From Hymenobacter cellulosilyticus (lineage in GTDB: Bacteria; Bacteroidota; Bacteroidia; Cytophagales; Hymenobacteraceae), in NCBI RefSeq assembly GCF_022919215.1, contig NZ_CP095046.1:186001-250000 (forward strand): 64,000 nucleotides of DNA, in the 5' to 3' direction. The notes below the pieces were generated by a model that worked only from the letters and a program-made list of their open reading frames with translations, was not told the origin of the DNA and made no database searches. A program made the translations under genes and the position numbers. Positions within the stretch are counted from its first letter, which is position 1, and the number at the start of each line of letters is the position of its first letter. This document shows, one piece after another, positions 27,866 through 37,537 of this stretch.

Positions 27866-30800
27866 ATGCAATTACCCTTACTCTCCCGATTCGTCGCTAT
27901 TTTCCTTATTCAGCTGCTGCCGGCCTTATGTACCCGTGCCGCCGCAGCAGCCCCGGCATCCCCGAGCAGCCGGCCCGCACCCTGGAATTTGTGGAAAACA
28001 AAGGCCAGTGGCCCGCCCGTGTGCAGTACCTGGCCGAGCTGCCCAGTGGGCGGCTGTTCCTGGAGAAAACCGGCTTCACCTACGCATTTGTCGACTCCAA
28101 GGCCCTGGACCAGCACCACGACCACGGAGCTCCGGCCGCGAAGCTGCCGGCCCACGCCTATTCCATGACGTTTGTGAACGGCAATGCCAACCCGGACATG
28201 GTTGCTGCCACCGCTACCGATGAGCAGCGCAACTATTTTCTGGGTAACGACTCCCGCAAGTGGGCCGCGCGGGTGCGGGGCTTCCGGCAGGTGCGCTACC
28301 AGAACATTTACCCCGGCATTAGCACCGAGCTCTACGAAAACGCCGACGGCCACCTCGAGTACGACTTCCAGGTGGGGGCCAAAGCGCAGCCCTCCCAGAT
28401 CCGGCTGCGCTACAACGGAGCCCAGCATCTGAGCTTGCACGAAGGTCAACTCCGGATTCAGACTTCCGTGGGTACCGTGGTGGAGCTGGCCCCCCGGGCC
28501 TGGCAGCAGCAAGGCGAAAAGCGGGTACCCGTGGCCTGCGAGTACGTGCTGCAGAACAATGTGGTGAGCTTCCGCCTAGGCCGCTACAACCACGAGCTGC
28601 CGCTGATTATTGACCCCACGGTGCTGTTCTCATCCTTTACTGGCTCCACGGCCGACAACTGGGGCTTTACGGCCACCTACGACCCCCAGGGCAATATGTA
28701 CTCCGGCGGCATCGTGTTCGGCGTTGGCTTTCCCACCGTCCTGGGCGCCTATGACACCTCGTTCAACGGCCTGGCCGATATTGCCATTTTTAAGTACACT
28801 ACCACCAACACCGGTTCTGCCTCCCGCGCCTACGCCACCTACCTGGGCGGTGACTCGACTGAGGCCCCGCACAGCCTGGTCGTAAATCCGGCCGGAGAAC
28901 TGGTTATTATGGGAGCCAGCAGCTCGCGCAATTACCCAACCACCGCCGGGGCCTACGACAGGTCGTTCAACGGCGGCCCCCGCGTCAACAACGTGAACGG
29001 GCTGCGCTACATTAACGGCTGCGACATTATCGTCAGCAAGCTCAGCGCCGACGGCAGCCGCCTGACGGCCTCCACCTTCCTGGGTGGCGCCGGTACCGAC
29101 GGCCTGGTCCCGACCGGACCTCTGACCCACAACTACGGTGACCAATTCCGCGGCGACGTTATTGCGGACGGCTCGGGCAACGTGTACATAGCCTCCGTTA
29201 CGGGCAGCGGTGATTTTCCCATTGCCAGCACCCAGGCCATGCAGCGCACCTACCGGGGTGGCAGCTCCGACGCGGTGGTGTGTAAGCTCAGCGCCGACCT
29301 GAGTAGCCTGCAGTGGAGCACCTACCTGGGCGGGCAAGGAGCCGATGCGGCCTATTCCATCCAGGTGGGCCCGACGCGCGACGTGTACGTAAGTGGGGGC
29401 ACAAGCAGCACCGACTTTCCTACTACGCCCGGCGCACACCAATCCCAGCACCCCACCAGCGACGTGGACGGCTTTGTGGCCCACCTCAGCAGCACCGGCA
29501 CCAAGATGGAGCAGGCCACCTACCTGGGCACCGGCCTTTATGATCAGGCCTACTTTATTCAGCTCGATGCCGTTTCGAACGTGTACGTGCTGGGCCAAAC
29601 CAACGGGGTATACCCGGTCACGCCGGGCCTGTACTCCACGCTGCGCGGCAATCATTTTGTGCAGAAGTTCAACCCTACGCTCAGCCAGAGCCTGTACTCC
29701 ACCCGCTTCGGCGGCGGCCGCAGCACCACGCCGAACCTGTCGTTAACCGCGTTTCTGGTCGACGACTGTGAGCGAATCTACATCTGTGGCTGGGGCGGCA
29801 CCGTCAATGCCGGCTTCAGCGGGGGCGGTACCAGTGAGCTAGTCGTGACGCCCAATGCCCTGCAGTCGGGTACCGACGGCTCCGACTTTTACCTGGCCCA
29901 GTTTTCTCCCGGCATGAAGGATCTGGACTACGCCACGTTTTTTGGGGAAGCCGGCGGCCGGGGGGAGCACGTCGACGGAGGCACGTCCCGCTTCGACAAG
30001 CGCGGCATCGTGTACCAGGCCGTGTGTGGCGGCTGCACGGGCACCTCGGGTTTTCCCACCTTGCCCACCGGCAGCTTTTCCTCGACCAACAACAGCCGCA
30101 ACTGCAACAACGCCGCGTTCAAGATTGACTTTGGCGTGCGCCTCGCCGACCCCGGCCCTAACCGCTCCGTGTGCGTCAGCGCGGCCCCGTTTACACTGGG
30201 CGGCAGCCCGGCCGGCGGCACCTGGTCGGGCCCGGGCGTGTCGGCGCGGGCGGGCGGCGGCTACGAGTTTACGCCTTCCGTGGCCCGGCTTGGCGTCAAT
30301 GTGCTGACGTACTCGGTTGCTTCGACGGGCGTCTGCGTCAGTACCCGCAGCCTGCGCGTCACGGTCACCCCGGAAGTAGCACCCGTATTTGTTCCAGTGC
30401 CACCGCAGTGCGCCGCCACTTCCGCGGCCATTTCCTTGTCGGCCACCCCGGCCGGGGGCACGTTCAGCGGCCCGGGCGTCAGCGGCAACACGTTCACACC
30501 TTCCCTGGCCCAGGCCGGCACCCACCTCCTTACTTATTCGTTCAGCGACACCACCCGCTGCGGCTCAGTTACCCAAACCGTGGTGGTAGACCCGCCGCGC
30601 CCAGTCGAAGCTGGCCCCAACCTGACGCTGTGCTCCTACGAAACGCAGCCGATTCAGCTGACGGGCTTCAGTCCGGAGGGCGGAGTGTGGAGCGGGCAGG
30701 GCGTAAGTGCCAGCGGCTTGTTTACGCCTCCCAATACCAACAACCGCGGCGCCATTATTACCCTGCGGTACAGCTTCTCCGACAACGCCTGCAGCACCTC

Positions 30801-31335
30801 TGATACCCGAACCGTGGTGCTGGCGCCTTCTGCCGGCACCAACATCGACCTGAACGTGCCGGCCTGCGAAGCCGCGCCCCAGTACACGGCCCTGGCGCCC
30901 TTCACCCATACCTTCGCCCCGATTTTGCCGGGTGGCGTGTATCAGTGGAGCTTCGGCGACGGGGGCACTTCTACCGAGGCCAACCCCACGCACACGTACT
31001 CCCAGCCGGGCCAGTACCAAGTGCGACTCACCGCGTTTTATTCCAATTGCGAAGTACTGACTCAGTTTGCCCCGGTCAACGTCGGCGACGTGTTCATTCC
31101 CAACATTATCACCCCTAACGACGACCCCGAACGCCTCAACGAGCAGTTTGTGCCCCGCTTCAGCTGTGAGCCAGCTTCGCTGCAGGTGTTCACGCGCTGG
31201 GGCAACAAGGTGTACGAAACCGCCGCTTACCACAACGACTGGCGCGGCGAGAACCTGCCCGACGGTGTGTACTACTATCTGTTGCGCGACGCGGCTGGCC
31301 GCTCGGCCAAGGGTTGGGTCGAAGTCAAACGCTAG
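27866..31335 (+). CDS. Giant gliding-motility-associated / T9SS type B protein, one frame break
   Basis: About 1,156 residues. The signal peptide (MQLPLLSRFVAIFLIQ...) is in a different frame from the body, and one missing C near 27961 joins them. Then follow a DUF7948-type N-terminal domain (LEFVENKGQWPARVQYL), a run of SBBP/beta-propeller-like repeats (YLGGDSTE, FLGGAG, TYLGGQGADAAYSIQ, GFVAHLSSTGTK), Ig-like modules carrying the motif GGTWSGPGVS, and a PKD-like domain (SFGDGGTSTEANPTHTYS). The last part is the gliding-motility-associated C-terminal domain (FIPNIITPN ... RWGNKVYE ... LPDGVYYYLL), which directs T9SS type B export. It is therefore probably a secreted or surface adhesin. It is followed after about 80 bases by a paralogue. 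A -7-like box (TATCTTTC) sits just before the ATG. Confidence 0.88.
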
Positions 31336-31414
31336 ATTCTTGGGGTTGGTGGCAGCCGCTGTGCGTACCTTTATTCGCTTATTTCCTTTTTAGAATTTGC
31401 TGAATAATCCATTT

Positions 31415-34400
31415 ATGTGGAGAAAATTACTGTGCTCAGTCACGTTGGTGGCTGTTTTTACCGGTACTAGTCAGGCCCGTTCAGAGCCACCGGCTAATGC
31501 CAGTCTGGAGTTCATCGAAAACCGCGGGCAGTGGCCGGCGGCGGTACGCTACAGTGCCGACCTTGACGGCGGGCGGTTATTTCTCGAACCAGGCGGCCTG
31601 ACGTACTCCTTCTTGGCCAGCCTGCCCCACGGCCACGGCAACACCCAGCAGCTCGCGGCCGAAACCGGCCTCAAGGCCCACGCCCTACGCGTAACCTTCG
31701 CGGGTGCGGCTTCTCTACCCACGGTGCAGGCTGAAAATCAAACCACCGAAGTCCGCAACTACCTGCGCGGCAACGACCCCAGCCGCTGGGCCCAGAATGT
31801 ACCGGGCTTTCGGGCGCTGCGCTACGCCAGTATCTGGCCGGGCGTGGGGGCCCACTTCTACGAAAACCGGCAGCAGCAGCTGGAGTACGACTTTGAGCTG
31901 GCCGCCGGCGCTAACCCAGACCTGATCCGCCTACAGTATGCCGGCGCCGATGCCCTGCAGCTTACCGCCGACGGGGCCCTGGAGGTGAAAACTTCCGTTG
32001 GGGTATTGCGTGAGCTGCCGCCCCAGGCCTGGCAAACCGATGCCACCGGCCACCGGGTGGCCGTGCCATGCTCGTACGTGCTGGAAGGACGCACCGTGCA
32101 TTTTAAGCTGGGCCGTTACAACCACAAGCAGCCCCTGACCATTGACCCGACGGTCGTCTTTTCCAGCTACACGGGCTCTACTTCCAACAACTGGGGCTTC
32201 ACGGCTACCTACGATTCGCAGGGCAATATGTACTCCGGCGGCATTGTGTTCGGTCCCGGCTACCCCACTACCTCGGGCGCGTTTAAGACCACGTTTGGCG
32301 GCGTCACCGATATCGGCATTATCAAGTACAATACCGCCACTTCCGGCCCGGCCGCCCGGGCCTGGGCTACCTATATTGGCGGCTCGGGCTCGGAATTTCC
32401 CCACAGCCTGATTGTGGGTAGCCAGGGCGACTTGTTTTTGCTGGGAACAACCTCGTCGACTGACTACCCTACTTCCGCCACCGCCTACGACCGGAGCTTT
32501 AACGGGGGCACCTACATCGACCCCTACGGCCAGGGCTCACGGGCCCCGTATGACGTGCCCGACGGCTCCGACCTGGTGATTTCGCGTCTGAGCCCTACTG
32601 GCAGCACTCTTGTTGCCTCCACCTATCTGGGCGGCTCCGGCAACGATGGATTGCTGGACCCGAGCCTTTCGCCCCTGGCCCGCAACTACGGGGATGCCTT
32701 CCGGGGAGACATTCTGCTCGATGCCAACGATAATATCTATATCGCCTCCAGTACCACTTCCCCCAATTTTCCGGCCGCCAACGGGTTCAGCAGCGCTTAC
32801 CGGGGCGGCGGCTCCGACGCAGTGGTGTGCAAGCTTGACCCGGTAGCCAGCCGCCTGTTATGGAGCAACTTTTTGGGTGGCTCCGGCCACGATGCCGCCT
32901 ACTCCCTGCAGTTTGATGCCACGGGCAATATCTACGTAGGCGGCGGCACAACTAGCCCTAACTTTCCAACCACCGCAGGCTCCCTGCACCAAACTGCCCG
33001 GGGCGGGGCGGATGGCTTTGTAGCCCGAATCAGCAATGCCGGCAACCAGGTCCAGAAGGCGACTTACCTGGGTACTACTTCCTACGACCAAGCTTACTTT
33101 CTGCAGCTGGATGTGAGTGGCTCGGTGCTAGTGCTCGGGCAGTCCTTGGGCAGCTACCCCGTCACGGCGGGCCGCTACCAGAATGCGGGAAGCCGGCAGT
33201 TTATTCACAAGCTTGACCAGGATCTGAGTACCACGGACTTTTCTACCGTGTTCGGCAGTGGCCGCTCTACCCTGGATATCTCGCCGACTTCTTTTCTGGT
33301 TGACCAGTGTAACCGCATCTACGTCAGCGGCTGGGGCGGCGGGGCCAACCAGCGGTTCCCTTATAACAACGGGAACACGTACAGTCTGCCCGTGACGGCC
33401 AATGCCGTGCAGCGCATTACCGATGGGGCAGATTTTTACCTCATGCAGCTGGCCCCTGAAGCCGTCCGACTCGACTATGCTACTTTTTTCGGCCAGCAAG
33501 GCGGTGAAGGCGACCATGTGGACGGGGGCACCTCCCGCTTTGATCCGCGGGGCATGGTGTACCAGGCCGTGTGTGCCTGCGCCTCTTCGGGAGGAAGCTC
33601 ATTTCCTATCCTGCCCGGCGCCGGTACCTTCTCTTCCTCCTCGGGCGTGACGGGTAGCGCCTGCAACAACGTGGCCTTCAAGTTCAACTTTGAAACAGTA
33701 ACCGTGGTAGCCGGCACCGATGCCACCGTGTGCGTGGAGGCGCGCCCGCAGCCACTGATGGGCTCCCCCGCCGGCGGCACCTGGACCGGGCCCGGCGTGT
33801 CCGGTTCGGTAGCTACGGGCTTTTTCTTCACTCCCACACCGGCCCTACTTGGCGTTCAGACCCTAACCTACACTGTGCCGGGCGTGGGCCTCTGCGGTGG
33901 GGTTTCCAGGCTGCGCCTGACCGTGGCGCCTACTCCCCCGGCTCCTACCATCACCTCCATCCCGCCCGCTTCGTTCTGCTTAAACACGACTCCGGTGCCT
34001 AGCTTTCCGCTGACGGCCACCCCGGCCGGCGGTACCTTTTCGGGCCCGGGTGTAACCAACAATGCTTTTAACCCCACCACGGCCGGCCCTGGTACTCACA
34101 ACATTGTATATAATGTAACGGTGAATGGCTGCCTGCTTCAATCTACTACGCAAATGGTCGTGGTCCGGGCGGTTGCCGGCCCGGGGTTCAGCGTGTGCTC
34201 CAACGGGGTTTCTCGCCCTCTGGCAGGCTCTCCGGCCGGGGGCACCTGGTCCGGGCCGGGCGTGTCAGGCTCGGTAGCTACGGGCTTTGTCTTCACCTCT
34301 TCCCAGGCCCTGCTCGGCCCCCAGACGCTCACCTACACCCTTACCGGAGCCAGCGGCTGCACCAGCCAATCGACGCTGGTTGCTTCGGTGCTTTATAATC

Positions 34401-35345
34401 CGGTCTTTACGCCGCCGGCCCAGCTAACTTACTGCGCTGCCACTACTACTCCCATTCAATTACCAGGCAGTGTTGTGTGGTACGGGCGCGGAGTGCAGGG
34501 GCCTATTCCCAACGGATTTACCTTTACGCCTTCTCTGGCTGGGGCCGGCTCTTTCACGCTTAACTACTTCAGCGGGAACGGACCCTGTGACATTGCCGGC
34601 ACCGTTCCCGTTGTCGTCAGCCCGGCTGTTAGCGTCAGCCTGCCGCCCGACACGATTCTGTGCCCCGGCACTACCCAGCCCTTCCGCCTGCGGGCCACGC
34701 CGGCCGGAGGCACCTGGTCGGGAGCCAACGTAAGCAGTGCAGGTATCTTCACGCCCCCGGCGGGCTTCAGCGGGACAAGTATTCTTACTTATACTGCCAA
34801 CAGCGGCTCCTGCGTGAGCAGCGCCACGCGTCGGGTAAGCGTAGCACCCGTTCCCAATTACGCCGCCCGCTGGGATGCAGAGCTGTGCGCCGAAACCCGC
34901 CAGGCCCCCTGACCATTCGCTTCTCCGACCCGCTCAACAGCTTCTCCGGCGTCAGCTGGGACTTTGGCGACGGCACTAAGGGCAGCGGCAATACGGTAAC
35001 CCACGTTTATCAGCAGGCCGGCCGGTATACGCCCCGTATCAGCAGGCCCTACAACAACGGACTGTGCACCGTGGAGCTGACTCTGCCCGTTATTGAGGTG
35101 ACGCCCGCCTATCAGATTCCCAACATCATCACCCGAACGGAGACTCCAGAAACGACTACTTCCTGGCTACCAATGGCTGCCCGGCCCGCTTACAGGTATT
35201 TTCCCGCTGGGGTAACAAGGTGTTCGAAGCGGCCGAGTATCATAATGACTGGAATGGCGGGCAGCTTCCCGACGGCACTTACTACTACCACCTGCAGCAG
35301 GCCGATGGCATTACCATAAAAGGCTGGCTGGAAATAAGCCGCTAG
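31415..35345 (+). CDS. Giant gliding-motility-associated / T9SS type B protein, paralogue of the preceding gene, two frame breaks
   Basis: About 1,310 residues from the ATG at 31415, with a signal peptide ending TSQAR. The order of parts copies the preceding gene: DUF7948-type domain (LEFIENRGQWPAAVRYS), propeller-type repeats (TYLGGSGNDG, NFLGGSGHDAAYSLQ), more numerous Ig-like modules with GGTWTGPGVSG, GGTFSGPGVTN and GGTWSGPGVSG, a PKD-like segment (SWDFGDGTKGSGNTV) and a gliding-motility-associated C-terminal domain. Breaks at about 34907 (C5) and 35133 (C3) are each repaired by one base. The second repair restores NIITPNGDSRNDYF and the normal ending GWLEISR at 35345. The two neighbours arose by tandem duplication, the second having gained Ig-like modules. 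Confidence 0.88.
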
Positions 35346-35435
35346 GGTGCCGCCGTAACCACTGCTTAGCTTGGTCTTTCCCGCCCGGGGAGCCTGAAGT
35401 TCAAAGGCTCCCGTTTTGGCAGCCCGGCGTATGGC

Positions 35436-35466
35436 TTGCTTCCGGCATTTTTTCGGCTTATCTTTG
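35436..35466 (+). promoter_or_regulatory. Promoter of rimP-nusA-infB
   Basis: TTG at 35436-35438 followed after 20 bases by TATCTTTG (35459-35466) and C. Transcription would start near 35471, about 65 bases before rimP. Confidence 0.75.
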
Positions 35467-35485
35467 CACCAGCAAACTGACTATG

Positions 35486-35516
35486 AAGAGGGGACACACA
35501 GTCCCCTCTTTCTTTT
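35486..35516 (+). terminator. Terminator-like hairpin in the rimP-nusA-infB leader (candidate attenuator)
   Basis: A perfect 10-base stem (35486-35495 with 35501-35510) with loop ACACA, followed by a T-rich tail (TCTTTT). It lies between the promoter and the rimP start and so is a candidate attenuation site inside the leader. Confidence 0.6.
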
Positions 35517-35534
35517 GTCCCCCTATTCATCTCC

Positions 35535-36005
35535 ATGAAATTCGACCGCGACCAAATTGCCGAAATGCTCCAGGACAGCCTGCCCGGTCCCGAGCTGTTC
35601 GTTGTCGCCCTTACCGTCTCCGACGCCATCCGGCCCAAGATTACGGTCATTCTCGACAGTGAGCAGGGTTTCGGCATCGACGAGTGCGCCAAGGTCAGCC
35701 GCCGACTGGCCCGTCGCATCGACGAGGCGTACGGCGAAGAAGCCAGCTACACGCTGGAAGTAACCTCGCCCGGCGCCGACCAGCCCTTCACTGACCAGCG
35801 CCAGTACACCCGTCACGTGGGCCGGTCCTTGAGCGTGAAGCTGCAGGATGGCACCGAGAAAACCGGCGTTATGGAAGCCGTCGAAGCCGAGGGCATTCAG
35901 CTGGCCGAGGAAATCAAGGAGAAAAACAAAAAGAAAGTCCTGCCCGCCGTTCTGGTGCCCTTCGCCGAAATCAAGGAAGCCCGGGTAGTTATTTCCTTTA
36001 AGTAA
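35535..36005 (+). CDS. rimP: Ribosome maturation factor RimP
   Basis: 156 residues. RimP binds the 30S subunit during late assembly. The N-terminal alpha/beta domain contains the family pattern: VVALTVSDAIRPKITVILDSEQGFGIDECAKVSRRL, then YTLEVTSPGADQPFTDQRQ. The C-terminal part is an SH3-like barrel with a lysine-rich EKNKKKVLP loop and ends FAEIKEARVVISFK. The gene order rimP-nusA-infB is conserved across bacteria. The ATG at 35535 is well placed downstream of the leader hairpin. Confidence 0.95.
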   Translation: MKFDRDQIAEMLQDSLPGPELFVVALTVSDAIRPKITVILDSEQGFGIDECAKVSRRLARRIDEAYGEEASYTLEVTSPGADQPFTDQRQYTRHVGRSLSVKLQDGTEKTGVMEAVEAEGIQLAEEIKEKNKKKVLPAVLVPFAEIKEARVVISFK

Positions 36006-36131
36006 CTGAGTAAGCCAACCGCCCCTCGCTGTTGGCTTTGTTCTGAAATTCATCTAAACCGCAAACTGTTGCGTAAGTAGCTGGCCGTCAAAAACCCATC
36101 CGCCACCCAACAGGTATATAGCTTAACCCCC

Positions 36132-37415
36132 ATGAACAGCCACGTTCTGATAGAATCGTTCGCCGAGTTCGCCCGCTCCAAGAACATCGACCGTCCCACG
36201 ATGATGAGTATTCTGGAGGACGTGTTCCGCACGATGATCCGGAAAAAGTACACCACCGATGAGAACTTCGACGTCATCATCAACGTGGACAAAGGTGACC
36301 TGGAGATTTGGCGCAACCGCGAAATCGTGGATGACGACTCCGAAGACATCTGGGATTTCGACAAGATTCCGCTGGCCGAAGCCCAAAAGATCGAGGCCGA
36401 CTTTGAAGTGGGCGAGCAGGTAGCCGAAGAGGTGAAGCTCGAAGACTTTGGCCGTCGTGCCGTGCTCATGGCCCGCCAGACGCTGATTCAGCGCGTGAAG
36501 GACTTGGAGCGCGACAACCTCTACCAGGCCTACAAAGATCAGGTAGGCGAAATCGTGACCGGGGAAGTGTACCAGGTGTGGAGCCGCGAGGCCCTGATCT
36601 TGGACAAAGAAGAAAACGAGCTGGTGCTGCCCAAGTCGGAGCAGATCCCTAAGGACCGTTACCGCAAGGGCGACACCGTGCGGGCCGTGGTGCACCGCGT
36701 GGAAATCATCAATGGCACGCCCAAGATTATCCTTTCGCGCGCTGCTCCGGCTTTCCTGGAGCGTCTGTTTGAGCTGGAAGTGCCTGAAATCTACGACGGC
36801 CTGATTACCATCAAGAACATCGTGCGGGAGCCCGGCGAGCGGGCCAAAGTAGCCGTAGAAAGCTACGACGACCGGATTGACCCCGTGGGTGCCTGTGTGG
36901 GTATGAAAGGGTCCCGTATCCACGCCGTGGTGCGCGAGCTGGAAAACGAGAACATCGACGTCATCAACTACACCGACAACCTCGAGCTATACATTCAGCG
37001 GGCGTTGTCGCCGGCCAAGATTGGCTCGATGCGCATTAATGAACAAACCGGTCGGGTATCGGTGTTCTTAAAGCCAGACCAGGTTAGCTTAGCCATCGGC
37101 CGCGGTGGTGCCAACATCAAGCTGGCAAGCCGGTTGGTAGGAATGGAAATCGACGTGTTCCGCGAAGCCGGCGACTACGACGAAGATATTGCCCTCGACG
37201 AGTTCCAGGATGAAATCGAAGGCTGGGTGCTCGACGAGCTCAAGAAAATCGGCCTCGACACGGGCCGTGCCGTACTGGCAGTGAGCAAAGAAGATATCGT
37301 GCGGCGCACCGAGCTGGAGGACGTCACCGTAGAGGACGTTTTCCGCATCATCCGCAATGAATTTGAGGATAACGAAGAACAAGAAGAAACCACAAATTCC
37401 GGCGACGCGCAATGA
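36132..37415 (+). CDS. nusA: Transcription termination/antitermination factor NusA
   Basis: 427 residues. NusA binds RNA polymerase and nascent RNA and modulates pausing and termination. In order: the N-terminal polymerase-binding domain (MNSHVLIESFAEFARSKNI...), an S1 domain (about 135-200, GEIVTGEVYQVWSREALIL), and two KH domains with GSRIHAVVRELENENIDV and AIGRGGANIKLASRLVG. An acidic tail (FEDNEEQEETTNSGD) resembles those of other Bacteroidota NusA proteins. It lies 126 bases after rimP. NusA may act on the terminator-like hairpin upstream of rimP (inference). Confidence 0.96.
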   Translation: MNSHVLIESFAEFARSKNIDRPTMMSILEDVFRTMIRKKYTTDENFDVIINVDKGDLEIWRNREIVDDDSEDIWDFDKIPLAEAQKIEADFEVGEQVAEEVKLEDFGRRAVLMARQTLIQRVKDLERDNLYQAYKDQVGEIVTGEVYQVWSREALILDKEENELVLPKSEQIPKDRYRKGDTVRAVVHRVEIINGTPKIILSRAAPAFLERLFELEVPEIYDGLITIKNIVREPGERAKVAVESYDDRIDPVGACVGMKGSRIHAVVRELENENIDVINYTDNLELYIQRALSPAKIGSMRINEQTGRVSVFLKPDQVSLAIGRGGANIKLASRLVGMEIDVFREAGDYDEDIALDEFQDEIEGWVLDELKKIGLDTGRAVLAVSKEDIVRRTELEDVTVEDVFRIIRNEFEDNEEQEETTNSGDAQ

Positions 37416-37445
37416 ATGCGCGGCGGCCGGTACAGCAAGGACGTT

Positions 37446-37469
37446 AAATCACGCTAGTCGGCGTGATTT
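37446..37469 (+). repeat. Hairpin between nusA and infB
   Basis: AAATCACGC (37446-37454) and GCGTGATTT (37461-37469) form a perfect 9-base stem with a six-base loop. No T run follows, so it may be a processing or partial-termination site. Confidence 0.5.
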
Positions 37470-37496
37470 GGCGTCGGCTGGCAAGATTTAATGTAG

Positions 37497-37504
37497 TACC
37501 TTTG
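37497..37504 (+). promoter_or_regulatory. -7 box upstream of infB
   Basis: TACCTTTG followed by C, 33 bases before the infB ATG at 37538. It suggests infB also has its own promoter within the operon. Confidence 0.5.
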
Positions 37505-37537
37505 CATCTGAATACGAGTATCGTTCGCGAGCATAGA

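Noticed and set aside
35484..35661. Short ORF (MKRGHTVP...) starting in the rimP leader
   Set aside because: It overlaps the hairpin and runs into rimP out of frame, with no residue bias suggesting a sensing leader.
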